From Gloeocapsa sp. UFS-A4-WI-NPMV-4B04 (GTDB lineage Bacteria; Cyanobacteriota; Cyanobacteriia; Cyanobacteriales; Chroococcidiopsidaceae), in NCBI GenBank assembly GCA_019359535.1, contig JAHHHE010000007.1, positions 1-57,492 of the forward strand: DNA of 57,492 nucleotides. The letters are read 5' to 3'. Below are positions 9,001-16,745 of the stretch, one piece after another (the stretch's first letter is position 1; every line of letters begins with the position of its first letter). Under the pieces are notes generated by a model that saw nothing but the letters and a program-made list of their open reading frames with translations, did no database searches and was not told the DNA's origin. Both the position numbers and the translations under genes were made by a program.

Positions 9001-9964
9001 CTAATAACTCAACTTCTGGCTCTTGTTCTGCATTAGGCATTCCTTCAGTCGCCGCCTTAGAACTGATAGCAACTTCTTGAAATATAGGTGCTAAGTCCAG
9101 GGCGATTTGAGAAGCTCCCGCTTCCCCTCCCTGGTTTGTGGTTGCTGCTAGTCCAAGCCCTGCCAAAGTATCAGCTGCTTGCTCACCTGCAACAGCAAAC
9201 ACCATCTCGCCCCGACGAATCGCGCTTTTGGTATCACTTTCTCGGTACAACGGAAATTCGCGTTTCCCCTTGCCCTCCGTCCAAGAGTCGCTTACTTTGT
9301 GCCAAGGGCGTACTTTTTTATTCTTCTTGCCTGGGTAAACTAAGCGGCGATCGCTCCACTGCGTCCGCACCACCTTGAGTTCTTCCGAGTAGTAATACTC
9401 AATGAATTGCTCTTTAGCACCAGTATCAGGGTCGCTGGTAACAATTTCTTGAATCTCGCTAGCGGCAATTTCTAACGTGCCACCTAGACTATCTTTCCCC
9501 GATAGGATCGCTACCAGACAATTAGCTCCAGAGCGCTTGCCGAGTTCCAGTTTTTTTACTTCATATAAAGCGTCTCCCCCTGGATTTCCTGGCTTGAGTC
9601 GAACGGTGTGACCCTTACTCAACTGCTCTAGCGAGACGACCACACTCTGCCAGCTAGGAATATCTGTTTGAGGGGACGGAATCAGGCGGATTAGCTCTGG
9701 ATACTGTCGATTCTTTCTTCGCTTACGTCGATACCCTTTCTTAACAAAGATATTCCGCCCATCTTTGGCCTGACCTGAGCATTCCCAATCATCGGGAGCG
9801 TCACCCGGCTGCGCTCTGCCACAAATAATTTTGGATAAGTCACTCTTAAAGTCAAATACCTGGAAACACCAATCAGTATGAGCGCAAATTAAACATGGTT
9901 CACTTGCCGAAACAGGGCGGCTTTGGCCAGAATCTTGATTGTCAGCACTTGTTACAGCTACCAT
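6086..9964 (-). CDS. Toprim/P-loop plasmid replication protein (primase-helicase-like)
   Basis: A 1292-residue protein with the layout of large cyanobacterial plasmid replication proteins of the DUF3854 type. An N-terminal Cys cluster (C24, C27, C48, C62) looks like a zinc site. A Toprim-like part has EQAADTLAGLG (about 258) and a DxD-type WGDNDPKG (about 331). An ATPase domain has the P-loop HGEPGSCKT (about 645) and Walker B-like LPFIWDDPS. The P-loop is odd: the Gly before Lys is Cys. The C-terminal 250 residues include an Ala/Thr/Ser/Val-rich low-complexity stretch (about 1058-1145) whose DNA carries GTAGCGGC repeats. It probably primes and unwinds the replicon. Confidence 0.75.
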   Translation of the reverse strand: MVAVTSADNQDSGQSRPVSASEPCLICAHTDWCFQVFDFKSDLSKIICGRAQPGDAPDDWECSGQAKDGRNIFVKKGYRRKRRKNRQYPELIRLIPSPQTDIPSWQSVVVSLEQLSKGHTVRLKPGNPGGDALYEVKKLELGKRSGANCLVAILSGKDSLGGTLEIAASEIQEIVTSDPDTGAKEQFIEYYYSEELKVVRTQWSDRRLVYPGKKNKKVRPWHKVSDSWTEGKGKREFPLYRESDTKSAIRRGEMVFAVAGEQAADTLAGLGLAATTNQGGEAGASQIALDLAPIFQEVAISSKAATEGMPNAEQEPEVELLERDGVLQPLLVIWGDNDPKGSDFANELHKLCLTHRICHVILDPLLVWSGMPKKGDCKDWVDWCRSQSMSDEEILIRLELAIEAAIDSAEEDSHYRLQRNNWNAPTSWKGEIGKWIQPKEGNPYWQPCCNFDFQIERELQDSLGGGLVLQVKRHFENADAQKRVILNSIDYTSSDKFVNAMKRALGTGICCNLTNFELNQLFAVRLHEYRTSRRGKVLKRIECYGQQEDGTWVFSDRQFTREGQLISEDETGWVFSNVSAEGDEIPSPELAPPNPKALNRLVDTARLFFGNENIHQFLLTIGWVIAGLHSQEIFKDKKWFPLLNMHGEPGSCKTLAGEAALSIVGSNWASKGMVSRASVSAIYEHGSKTGSLPFIWDDPSRNPETEEIFKTWANRKARSVRGNRQEPKSPLGSASNHVIGGDQAATYTRMVRLAYERAKGGDNSAFTELLEAQKFASGALPSLLQLGYPKAEIALLEKRLLQHLPKAHARIAQALALVVCYAQKVVEISGGNENILQWAIAHLCPAEDDADSAGDSLVDFISKLQALEAIDEIGDWNKRIVTDNHTGQKFVAIYATNAWKMVDLRFKPATYNEKSLKVLIDKAGGKTHSVTLKFAADKAQVITYYNALITPRNDSDGNPLLPNKPRTANRKAWLIPLALWGEENISDAYGDDNYGGDDYSGGESHPDLEGASPGKILSKLGQPDARKLATAPLTHNDHSAPPTDNPIQGCPSLDSFNVAATAATSRYQTSVAAEVPVESTVSDFSNPTATAATSFQTERQEENSAVAQNEITNCQNTPPNFSSVSVAAQDVSPISALAATSPAVAAKKFANVQELVNQILLCRTWIDLVETVGKNASLLKTATKTMTHEERRGLPRLLADYLCFDPTYLTQLSWVPVKLRDKALQPLTFTIQRLGGTTGSVLDACIEYLSGCKFVSVIHAGTRQETWTFQTSEGMNIPVFDVEAITAIALTE
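6528..6884. repeat. cluster of GTAGCGGC octamers, iteron-like
   Basis: Eight exact copies of GTAGCGGC in either orientation lie at 6528-6535(-), 6546-6553(+), 6582-6589(-), 6687-6694(+), 6747-6754(-), 6764-6771(+), 6774-6781(+) and 6783-6790(+). One-mismatch variants occur at 6696-6703 and near 6866 and 6876. Most have an extra G in front. They lie inside the low-complexity part of the replication gene. They could be replication iterons or simply repetitive Ala/Thr codons; the mixed orientation argues against a purely coding cause. Confidence 0.6.
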
Positions 9965-10234
9965 TACTTCACCTCACAATAGCTGTAGCCCAATACCTCT
10001 ACGTGGGTGATGGCTGGAGCACGGTCAATGGTTAAATTGTCTAGTGAAGGGTAAAAATGTACTTTTTTTTGTTCGTGAGTCATCTCGATTTCCTTGTTTG
10101 GAACCGAGACTACGTGCTACGTAAGCGCAATTGCTCAAACCCCTGCTAAAATTAGCAGTGACAAAGCTGTGTCGGGATGGCGTTCGTTTTGCGTAGCACT
10201 GTCTCGGCTTTTATTTTTTAAGAACTTGGTGGAC
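9965..10234. promoter_or_regulatory. upstream region of the replication gene with an operator-like palindrome
   Basis: No gene was recognised. A 16-base near-perfect palindrome, CTGCTAA-AA-TTAGCAG, lies at 10143-10158, about 180 bases upstream of the replication gene start. Its size fits a dimeric repressor site. No clear sigma-70 boxes could be assigned. Confidence 0.35.
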
Positions 10235-10684
10235 TTAAACTAATACAGGCAAAAGACTTTTTTGAGCTTGTAGCGCTAAGTCTCTCGCAAGAGCGCTATT
10301 AACTAACCACTGTTTCCAGGCAGAACCAAGTATTTCCTCAAATGGGTAAGTAGTTGCTGAACTCCAGCTTTTACAGCAGTCTGTCCTTGAAGATTTTGTT
10401 TTGCGAGTTTTTAACTCGCATTGGGCTAAAAATATTTCTTGGCAAAAGTTTACTACGATTGCTGCTTGAAGGCAAGATACGCTCCTTTTGAGGCAAGCCG
10501 CCAGGAGCGGTATCGCTTTTGTTAACGCCTTGCCTTCATTCGAGTAGTAATAATTACTGGCTAAAAACGCTGCTACGTACTCAGGCACAGGGCTCGAACA
10601 TTTCCTGTACGTACTTGGGGAGAAAAATTTCAGATTTTGTTTGACAACGGACGCACTGAAGCTGCACAATACTACTAAGAGCAT
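10235..10684 (-). CDS. hypothetical protein, 149 aa
   Basis: Not recognised. A strong ribosome-binding site (GAGGAGG, 9 bases before the ATG at 10684) argues for a real gene. The protein is Cys- and Ser-rich, and its hydrophobic start (MLLVVLCSFSASVV) could be a weak signal or anchor. The C-terminal part (EEILGSAWKQWLVNSALARDLALQAQK) looks helical and faintly resembles the end of the 75-residue protein at 3150-3377. Confidence 0.5.
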   Translation of the reverse strand: MLLVVLCSFSASVVKQNLKFFSPSTYRKCSSPVPEYVAAFLASNYYYSNEGKALTKAIPLLAACLKRSVSCLQAAIVVNFCQEIFLAQCELKTRKTKSSRTDCCKSWSSATTYPFEEILGSAWKQWLVNSALARDLALQAQKSLLPVLV

Positions 10685-10934
10685 AATGCTTGACCTCCTC
10701 GGTAAAGGTTAAGGTTGAGCGCTTCGGTGGCGGAATAAAACAGTCTGTTGACAGCAGACCTTCCCACCCACGAAGTCTTATTCAATTGAGGATATTATAC
10801 TTGGATTTGGCTGTTAGTAAAGCTAAATCTAGCGAAATAATTTTGCTGAAATCTTTGTTAACTATTTGATCTTCCATTGCTATGCGCTGATCAGGGTGGA
10901 ATTCGAGATATTCTGACTCAGGCAGTCGCTGCTC
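10685..10934. other. intergenic, nothing recognised
   Basis: About 250 bases with no supported gene, repeat or terminator. The proximal part holds the strong ribosome-binding site of the gene at 10235-10684. Confidence 0.4.
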
Positions 10935-12056
10935 TTAGTTAACGCGCTCAACCTTCAAACCTGCTCCTTTCCAGTCCGAGATCACTGCCGCTACTCGCCT
11001 TGAATCAGGTTCAGCAAATAGACCCCGGCGGCTTTGTCGATTGATAATTGAAATAATTTCCGGTGAGGGGATATAGCAGCTAACTACTATTTCGTTGAGG
11101 CGGGAGTAGAGGAGCAGGGCTGATTCTAGAAAATAATCAAGCTCGTCTAATTTCTTACCTTGAGGTAAGAACTGGTCTATAATGAGTCGCGCTCTGGCGC
11201 GGATAGCAGGTTGCCAGTCTACACTTGAGGGGAAAGCAACTAGCAACTGTACTAAGTCTACTTCTTGCTTAACCCGCTCTAGAAATTGGGGTGAATTAGG
11301 GTCGCCGCAGTAGAGTAAATGTCGCCCTAGCTGCCACCAATCTCCAGGTACATCAGGGGCGGAAACTGGTGGAGTTGGCTGGATTCCTTGTAGTGTCGAG
11401 CCGAACTGTGGAACTAAGACATTAGTTGCTTTAGTTGAAACTAAAGGTTGTTTTGGGGGAAGAATTGCGACAATTTGTGGCTTTGAACGCGACTGCTCTA
11501 AGAGTGGCGTTTGTGTTGATGGTGGCGACGGCAACCGTGAGGCTTCTTCTGGTTCTGGCTGTTGTTTTGGTTTAGGTGAAGGCGTAGCGTACTTCTGCTT
11601 AATAGCTTTGGCAGTTGTGTGAGTTATAGTCTCACCAGATGCGGCACGATTGAGTGCTTCGTCACGAGCAGCTTGTGGAGTTGAAGGCGCAGCTAGATCG
11701 TAGAGAGCGGAAGGCGCAATATCTAGATGGGAAAAGTTCGTACCTTCAAATCGTTCAGCGACTTGCATAAATTTAGTTGCTGTCCAGGCTCCCCACTTAA
11801 ACTCAGCCTTTAACCAATCCCGGAAATAGCCGTGTCCCAGTTGCTCTTTTACCGTTTTGAGCTTCTGTCCAATTTGAACAATGCTTTCAAAACTCAATTT
11901 CATTAATACCCGAATTTCACCAGTCTGCTGTTGCACAAACTGGGAAGTTTTAGGATCAAGAAGTGTGTAATCGAAGTTTTGATGAGCCGAGGGACTTACT
12001 GAAACTGGCATGGAAATTAGCAGAGCATAAGACAACGCACTTCTAATTTTAGCCAT
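10935..12056 (-). CDS. DUF3102 protein fused to a degenerate methyltransferase-like domain
   Basis: The N-terminal half carries the DUF3102 signature (QIGQKLKTVKEQLGHGYFRDWLKAEF, then WTATKFMQVAERF), typical of plasmid partition and DNA-binding proteins. The C-terminal 130 residues read like an N4/N6 DNA methyltransferase that has lost its active site. WWQLGRHLLYCGD matches the usual start and VDLVQLLVAFPSSVDW sits where ...DPPY should be. VVSCYIPSPEIISIIN replaces the usual DPF-x-GSGTT stretch, and FAEPDSRRVAAVISDWKG replaces ELDPRYxxxxxxRWE. The start at 12056 follows GGGTGA with good spacing; an upstream ATG at 12098 lacks one. Likely a non-catalytic DNA-binding protein; the methylase origin is inferred. 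Confidence 0.75.
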   Translation of the reverse strand: MAKIRSALSYALLISMPVSVSPSAHQNFDYTLLDPKTSQFVQQQTGEIRVLMKLSFESIVQIGQKLKTVKEQLGHGYFRDWLKAEFKWGAWTATKFMQVAERFEGTNFSHLDIAPSALYDLAAPSTPQAARDEALNRAASGETITHTTAKAIKQKYATPSPKPKQQPEPEEASRLPSPPSTQTPLLEQSRSKPQIVAILPPKQPLVSTKATNVLVPQFGSTLQGIQPTPPVSAPDVPGDWWQLGRHLLYCGDPNSPQFLERVKQEVDLVQLLVAFPSSVDWQPAIRARARLIIDQFLPQGKKLDELDYFLESALLLYSRLNEIVVSCYIPSPEIISIINRQSRRGLFAEPDSRRVAAVISDWKGAGLKVERVN

Positions 12057-12159
12057 TGAATCACCCATATAGTAAAAAATCTTTTTGAAAAATGGCATAG
12101 TTAGTTAGAACACGAATGGGTAAAGTTGTTGGTTGAACGCTTGTTTGGTGATCAGGGTG

Positions 12160-13116
12160 CTATAGCTGTGCCATGTGATGGCATCGTTGGTTGAGTTCTT
12201 GGTTGACGGCTGTGTTTAGCCGCTTTAACTGTGAATTAGACCAGTTGTGTAGTGCTAACTTCTCAAGCGAAGTACAGTGAGCGAGTGCTTGCCACAAAGC
12301 TTCAATCTGTTCGTGACTAAGATTTTCTACGTATAAGAACCCTGAGCTAGCCAGAGCATCTGGCGCGATATCTAATCGCTTTGTAGTTACATCTATTGGG
12401 TCGTCTACATCCATTGGTAGTGAATGATGACGCTCTACCTTTGGGGGTGCTTGCTCCACCGTGCTGCCAAGTCTCAAATCATTTGCTGTTTGCTTTTGTC
12501 CAAAAACGCCAGATTGAGGGTTGGATATAGACGCAGTGGGAGGACGAGAGGGTTTAGTTTGAGTACCACGTTCTAGAGATAATTCTCTTTCTATCGTTTG
12601 GGCAGGCACATCAATGGTGACGGACGATGGTTGAGACTGAATTGGCTCCTGCCCATATTGAGTCAGCGCTTTAGCTTTAATCGCTTTAGCTTTAGAATAA
12701 GTAATTGCCTCGCCTAGTGCAGCGCGTTCAATAGCTTCATCAAAAGCGGCTGATGGAGTAGAAGGAGCAGCCAATTCGTACAAAGCTGAAACAGCAATAT
12801 CCAAATGTAAGAAATTCACACATTTGAACTTAGTAGCCACCTGCATATATTTATTTGCTGTCCAAAAGCTCCAATCAAACTCAGTTTTTAACCAATCTCG
12901 AAAATATCCATGTCCGAGTTGAGCTTTTACCTCAGTCAACTTCTGCCCAATGTCGAAAATGTCAGAGGCAGTATGGCGCATCAAGCTTTTAATTTCTGAT
13001 GTACGCTGCTGTACTACAATTCGAGTTTCTAAGTTTAAGGTAGCATAGTCAAAAATTGGAGATTTAGGATTGGACGGTTGTTTATTAAGTCGAGCAGGTT
13101 GTTTTTGTAAGCTCAT
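12160..13116 (-). CDS. DUF3102 protein, tandem paralogue
   Basis: The N-terminal 165 residues are clearly homologous to the neighbouring gene: both have FDY, then IGQKLxxVKxQLGHGYFRDWLKxEF, the LDIA-SALY-LAAPSTP stretch and GExITxxxAKAIK. The C-terminal half differs: a Ser/Pro/Gln linker ends in a short helical domain (SHEQIEALWQALAHCTSLEKLALHNWSNSQLKRL). The pair arose by duplication followed by domain exchange at the C terminus. A role in partitioning or regulation is inferred from the family only. Confidence 0.75.
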   Translation of the reverse strand: MSLQKQPARLNKQPSNPKSPIFDYATLNLETRIVVQQRTSEIKSLMRHTASDIFDIGQKLTEVKAQLGHGYFRDWLKTEFDWSFWTANKYMQVATKFKCVNFLHLDIAVSALYELAAPSTPSAAFDEAIERAALGEAITYSKAKAIKAKALTQYGQEPIQSQPSSVTIDVPAQTIERELSLERGTQTKPSRPPTASISNPQSGVFGQKQTANDLRLGSTVEQAPPKVERHHSLPMDVDDPIDVTTKRLDIAPDALASSGFLYVENLSHEQIEALWQALAHCTSLEKLALHNWSNSQLKRLNTAVNQELNQRCHHMAQL

Positions 13117-13232
13117 AGTTGATTGCTCCGGTTAAAATATCTCGCTTGTTATTTGGTTGTACTGGCGCAATTAATTACTACTGGGAAAAGAAAGATTGAG
13201 AGGGCGTGAGCGCATTTGTTGCGTGACCTAGT

Positions 13233-14300
13233 TCAAGAGCGCTCACTCTTGGCAATATCGACCCTTTCACTAGCCATTGCCGTGATCCGGTTCCGTACAA
13301 GTCCATGAGAGGGCATCGCATTAACGCATGGAAACTCTCGAATTTGCAAATCCTCCGCCCAAACTTTAGGATCACCACCTTTGCTGTGATACCGATAAGT
13401 ACCAGACGATTTTGCCCAGTCAGTGCCTAGCTGCTTTACGAAAATCGGGATACCTGCTGCCTTGAACTGCCTGACCAGATGGCGTATCCAGTCAACCGAA
13501 CAGGGACGAGCATTATGTCCCGATTCGCCGCCAACAATTCCCCAAGAAATTCCTGCTGATAACGCATTAAAAGTACCAAGCGGTTGCCCCGGATTAAAGT
13601 CAACTCCAGGTTGTGTCAAAGCACCATTGAGGCATCTGACAGTTGTTAAATCCACAGATTCTAATAACGGCTCACAGCTGAGAAACCGTAGGGCTGCGGG
13701 TGTCTCTAACAGCAGGGGGATTCGTTCGTCCGCAGCGAATTGGCTCTCAACTGAGACACCCAACCAAACATTGGGTAACGGAAAGCCAGGGGCGCGGATA
13801 GATTCGTCGAGCTTCGTTGTGCCATTGACTAACTTAGAAACACCCGACCAAGCATAGTGGACTAAGGCGTTGCACCAATCGTCGCGGTGAGTTGTTTCAC
13901 TCCACTCCAGCATTCGCTCAGGACGCTTCGTTAAAATCTGGAAAGTATGTTGTGGGCAGAGCGACATAATGCCGAAGATCAGATTTATCCACTCGAATGA
14001 AATTGAGTCGTGAAATAAGTCAGACATCGAGTTGACAAACCATGTGGTAGGCTTTTGGCGCTGCAAAGGCTTGAGCAGCGCTTGGGGAACTAAGTTCACC
14101 TTGCCCGTCCAAACAATCTCACCTCGGCTTAACTTCTTGACCAACCCTTGATACCCCCTTAGTTTCATCGCCTGATTACGATATGCTTGGCGCATCGCGT
14201 AGCAGTTCTGGCAACCACTGAGTTCTTGAGGATTACCGATAATTTGAGTGCAACCTAGTATTGGGTTCCAGGTCTGTTGTGTCCACTGGATTTGGCTCAT
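13233..14300 (-). CDS. DUF5131 (phage Gp37/Gp68) family protein
   Basis: It begins QIQWTQQTWNPILGCTQ...GCQNCYAMRQA, the Cys-containing opening of the Gp37/Gp68 family, which is radical-SAM-like in pattern. WFVNSMSDLFHD, FQILTKRPERM, NVWLGVSVESQ and WGIVGGESGHNARPC follow, all family hallmarks. The usual partner gene in other genomes, three-Cys-motif TcmP, is not in this window. Length and frame are intact. The biochemical role is unknown; it is common on phages and mobile elements. Confidence 0.85.
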   Translation of the reverse strand: MSQIQWTQQTWNPILGCTQIIGNPQELSGCQNCYAMRQAYRNQAMKLRGYQGLVKKLSRGEIVWTGKVNLVPQALLKPLQRQKPTTWFVNSMSDLFHDSISFEWINLIFGIMSLCPQHTFQILTKRPERMLEWSETTHRDDWCNALVHYAWSGVSKLVNGTTKLDESIRAPGFPLPNVWLGVSVESQFAADERIPLLLETPAALRFLSCEPLLESVDLTTVRCLNGALTQPGVDFNPGQPLGTFNALSAGISWGIVGGESGHNARPCSVDWIRHLVRQFKAAGIPIFVKQLGTDWAKSSGTYRYHSKGGDPKVWAEDLQIREFPCVNAMPSHGLVRNRITAMASERVDIAKSERS

Positions 14301-14549
14301 AGTGTTGTTAGTTGAGGTTTAAAAGAATCAGGTAGCCCCAAGTGGTTTAATCGTAGAGAGAGTCTTGACTACGGTACATATTTAAACCCTTTCCACTTTT
14401 TCACCCATTAAAGTTTGATCAAAGAGCTACTTGGAAAAAAGAATGGTTTAGGGTAAAGCTACTCAATAGCCTGTAATTACGCGCTTGTACTGCCTTTGGT
14501 CAAGTAAGCGATGCCTTTCGTCGGTTCGCTCCGCGACCATCGCCTACCC
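14301..14549. other. intergenic, nothing firm
   Basis: About 250 bases with no gene found. A GC-rich stretch at about 14505-14546 (GCGATGCC...GCGACCATCGCC) is a short imperfect hairpin of the type scattered through filamentous cyanobacterial genomes and may end transcription of the gene at 14550-15395. Confidence 0.35.
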
Positions 14550-15395
14550 TTATAATTCTTCTAGCCCCTGGATACTTTGCGGTTGCTTGTGTGGACTGAT
14601 AGCCTTTTGCTGTAGAGAATGAATAAACAAATTCGGGGCTTGTTCTGCTGCTAACACTTCCCCTATGACCGCCTTTAGAGCAAGCGAGTAAGCTTCGTCT
14701 TCTAGTACCGCATACTCGTGTAGGTAAGAAGCGCTAGACCAGCCTTGCCTCCGGTCATAGTCGAACCCGTGACACTTGAGGATTTTCTTAATCGCCTGTC
14801 GGTCTTTGGTAGATTTCGGGTTCAAGCCAGCATCAGCAATCAGTTGTGTAAGCGATCGCCCACTGGAGCTACCAACTTCATGACCAGTAGCATCGAGGAA
14901 GCGATCTCGGTACACAAGTTCTTTGGGTCGGGGAGTCTCGCCGCGCAGCCATTCCAGTACAGCAGGACTGGTGGATAGAACGATAGCATAGCTCGTGTCT
15001 TGATAGTGCTGCTTCGCTCGGATTAACTCTAGCTCAAGCTGCATCCGCTCCATTTCCTGAGCCTGGGCGGGGATGATTTCTACCGCTTTCTTAGCTAGAC
15101 GTTCACACTCAAGGAAATAACGACGTATTTCCTTACCCTTCTCTGTACCTGCCATCATTCCCAGAGACTTAAAGCAGTCAACTGTTAAGGCAACAAATTC
15201 ACTGGAACGTCCACCAGTAGAGCTTTTCAATCCTTTGATTAAAAAGTCAATTTCTGGCTCAAAATTGTTAACTAGCTTTTTTCGAGCCATCTGCTTGGTC
15301 GAGTAACCAATCCACTGCCAAGCATTATCGAAATCTACAGGAAATTGTTTATCTGATTGAACGAGAGCAAGAGCGCACTCATGCGAAAATTCCAT
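14550..15395 (-). CDS. phage antirepressor-like protein (MSV199/AntA-type N-domain)
   Basis: Residues 20-100 (NAWQWIGYSTKQMARKKLV...EPEIDFLI...ALTVDCFKSLGMMAGTEKGKEIRRYFLECE) follow the pattern of Bro-N/AntA/MSV199 DNA-binding domains of phage and viral antirepressors. A coiled coil (about 110-140) and an unrecognised C-terminal domain follow. A similar C-terminal half with RSLTQLIADAGL and a DRQAIKKILK helix suggests DNA binding there too. It may counteract a repressor such as the nearby XRE protein; that link is inference. Confidence 0.6.
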   Translation of the reverse strand: MEFSHECALALVQSDKQFPVDFDNAWQWIGYSTKQMARKKLVNNFEPEIDFLIKGLKSSTGGRSSEFVALTVDCFKSLGMMAGTEKGKEIRRYFLECERLAKKAVEIIPAQAQEMERMQLELELIRAKQHYQDTSYAIVLSTSPAVLEWLRGETPRPKELVYRDRFLDATGHEVGSSSGRSLTQLIADAGLNPKSTKDRQAIKKILKCHGFDYDRRQGWSSASYLHEYAVLEDEAYSLALKAVIGEVLAAEQAPNLFIHSLQQKAISPHKQPQSIQGLEEL

Positions 15396-15470
15396 AAGGC
15401 TGTACCTCGTAGTTAATGGCTCAGGTGCAGTACGGGGCGATCGCGAAGTTGTCTAGACGGACGCGATCGC

Positions 15471-15710
15471 CTACAAGTTTTCTAAAAACTCTTCAGGTGT
15501 AACTTGGGCTTGGCGGAGAATACCGCTTAGTGTGCCAATTTTTAACTCCCGGCGTAGTGGAACAACACAAACAATTTCTCCTCCTGAAATCTGTTTTTTA
15601 AGGACAACATGGCTACCAGTTTGTCTAGCTCTATAGAAAGCCAAGCGCTCTAATACACGGACAGCAGTGCTACCCGATATTCTTGGCAACTTAGGCATAG
15701 GTGATGTCAA
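15471..15710 (-). CDS. hicA: HicA-type mRNA interferase toxin
   Basis: A 79-residue HicA/YcfA protein with a dsRBD-like fold and the catalytic histidine in TGSHVVLKK. The C terminus LKIGTLSGILRQAQVTPEEFLENL is the classic family ending. It overlaps the 3' end of hicB by 20 bases (8 if the ATG at 15698 is used), so toxin translation is coupled to antitoxin. HicA proteins cleave mRNA when HicB is lost, which helps keep plasmids. Confidence 0.9.
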   Translation of the reverse strand: MTSPMPKLPRISGSTAVRVLERLAFYRARQTGSHVVLKKQISGGEIVCVVPLRRELKIGTLSGILRQAQVTPEEFLENL

Positions 15711-15900
15711 AGGTAGTAATCAGCCTGGGACTAGCATCAGGTAGAGGAGATTCTTCTAGATATAGCTGTGTCGCTTCTTTTAAATTGGCGATCGCTTCCT
15801 CGATAGTTTCTCCTTGATCGACTGTCCCCACTTCTGGGCATTGGGCCACATACATATCTTCTTCTTTATGAATGATGGCAGTAAAAACTTTAGTAGTCAT
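15691..15900 (-). CDS. hicB: HicB-type antitoxin
   Basis: 69 residues from the ATG at 15900, preceded by AAAGGG. Longer upstream starts would add an unrelated tail. KVFTAIIHKEEDMYVAQCPEVGT...GETIEEAIANLKEATQLYLE is the HicB partial RNase-H-like fold that covers HicA. No C-terminal DNA-binding domain is present, so autoregulation may fall to the XRE gene just upstream. Confidence 0.9.
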   Translation of the reverse strand: MTTKVFTAIIHKEEDMYVAQCPEVGTVDQGETIEEAIANLKEATQLYLEESPLPDASPRLITTFDITYA

Positions 15901-15988
15901 AGTGTTTCCCTTTGTTTTCAAGTCACTACCCAATTTACCTCCCGGCCTAAAGCTACTTGGAAAAAAGCAGCAACGGAATGAAAGTAAC

Positions 15989-16357
15989 TTAGGCAGATTC
16001 TGGTACTCCTGAAACAATAGTGATAAAGGAGCGGGTGCGTTTAGTTTCTCTAGGGTAATCATGCACGTCCGGCTCTTTTCTCTGCTCTAACTCCTTGGGG
16101 CTATCTGATCCAGTGACGGTTGCTGGAAGTTCATCGTCAGGAATGTATACGATAAAATCTCCTGGCTGTACGCCTAGATAAGTCTTACAAATTTTATCCA
16201 TTACAGTAGGGCCAGGAATGTAGTCTGGATCGTCATATAGCCTATATGCCGTATTTTGGGCTAACTTAGTTTCCTTCCAAAACTGGTATCGAGTCTTACT
16301 CATTCCGTCAACTAGCTCCTTAATCCGGTTACGTACTGTCATGCGTAGGCATCTCAC
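15989..16357 (-). CDS. XRE-type (cI/Cro) helix-turn-helix regulator
   Basis: A helix-turn-helix in residues 5-55 (IKELVDGMSKTRYQFWKETKLAQNTAYRLYDDP...MDKICKTYLGVQPGDFI) is typical of small Cro/cI-type repressors. A charged C-terminal tail follows. A perfect AAGGAGGTG lies 8 bases before a GTG at 16357, favouring that start; the first ATG is at 16342. It lies upstream of hicB on the same strand and faces an array of ACTATACT repeats. It probably represses its own promoter and perhaps hicBA; this is inferred from layout. Confidence 0.75.
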   Translation of the reverse strand: MRCLRMTVRNRIKELVDGMSKTRYQFWKETKLAQNTAYRLYDDPDYIPGPTVMDKICKTYLGVQPGDFIVYIPDDELPATVTGSDSPKELEQRKEPDVHDYPRETKRTRSFITIVSGVPESA

Positions 16358-16398
16358 ATTTTTCACCTCCTTATTGTCTTAATGATGTGCCTCTTCTT

Positions 16399-16506
16399 AG
16401 TATACTCACGAATAACTATACTTACGTTTGACTATACTCACAACCGTAAAGATATATTACATAGTTATCCTCATGGTTGACTATACTTATGATTATGAGT
16501 ATAGTA
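16399..16506. promoter_or_regulatory. operator-like array: five ACTATACTyAyrA repeats
   Basis: Copies lie at 16399-16411 (AGTATACTCACGA), 16415-16426 (ACTATACTTACG), 16430-16442 (GACTATACTCACA) and 16479-16492 (GACTATACTTATGA), plus one inverted copy at 16494-16506. The first three are spaced 15-16 bases apart, about one and a half helix turns. Copies 4 and 5 face each other as a near palindrome. The array starts 41 bases upstream of the XRE gene start and fits cooperative repressor binding. Confidence 0.65.
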
Positions 16507-16643
16507 TAAATATAGCGGATGAGGAAAGTGAACTACCTCTCCGCTCAAAACTAGAACGGAATACAGAAGGTCACACCAGTTATTTCCGACATAATGAGCC
16601 GAACCGAGTAAACGAAGTAACTGATGGTAAGGCAAAGAAGTGA
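16473..16643 (+). CDS. possible small acidic protein
   Basis: A 56-residue frame divergent from the XRE regulator. No ribosome-binding site precedes the ATG, and its first ten residues (DYTYDYEY) are written by the operator-like repeats, so either the start lies further in or the frame is chance. No family recognised. Confidence 0.25.
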   Translation: MVDYTYDYEYSINIADEESELPLRSKLERNTEGHTSYFRHNEPNRVNEVTDGKAKK

Positions 16644-16680
16644 GAGTCTTCTATGGACAATAATTTTGCAAATGACAAAA

Positions 16681-16725
16681 CCTGTAGCGCTCAACTTGAC
16701 AGGACGATCGCTACAGGTTTGTTTC
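16681..16725 (+). terminator. probable rho-independent terminator
   Basis: CCTGTAGCG (16681-16689) pairs perfectly with CGCTACAGG (16709-16717) and is followed by TTTGTTTCC. The loop is long (19 bases). It lies just before the gene at 16746. Confidence 0.55.
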
Positions 16726-16745
16726 CTATTACATAGGTAATACAA

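Noticed and set aside
13178..13378. A 66-residue frame overlapping the end of the DUF5131 gene on the same strand
   Set aside because: Out of frame with a well-supported gene and with no ribosome-binding site; a shadow.
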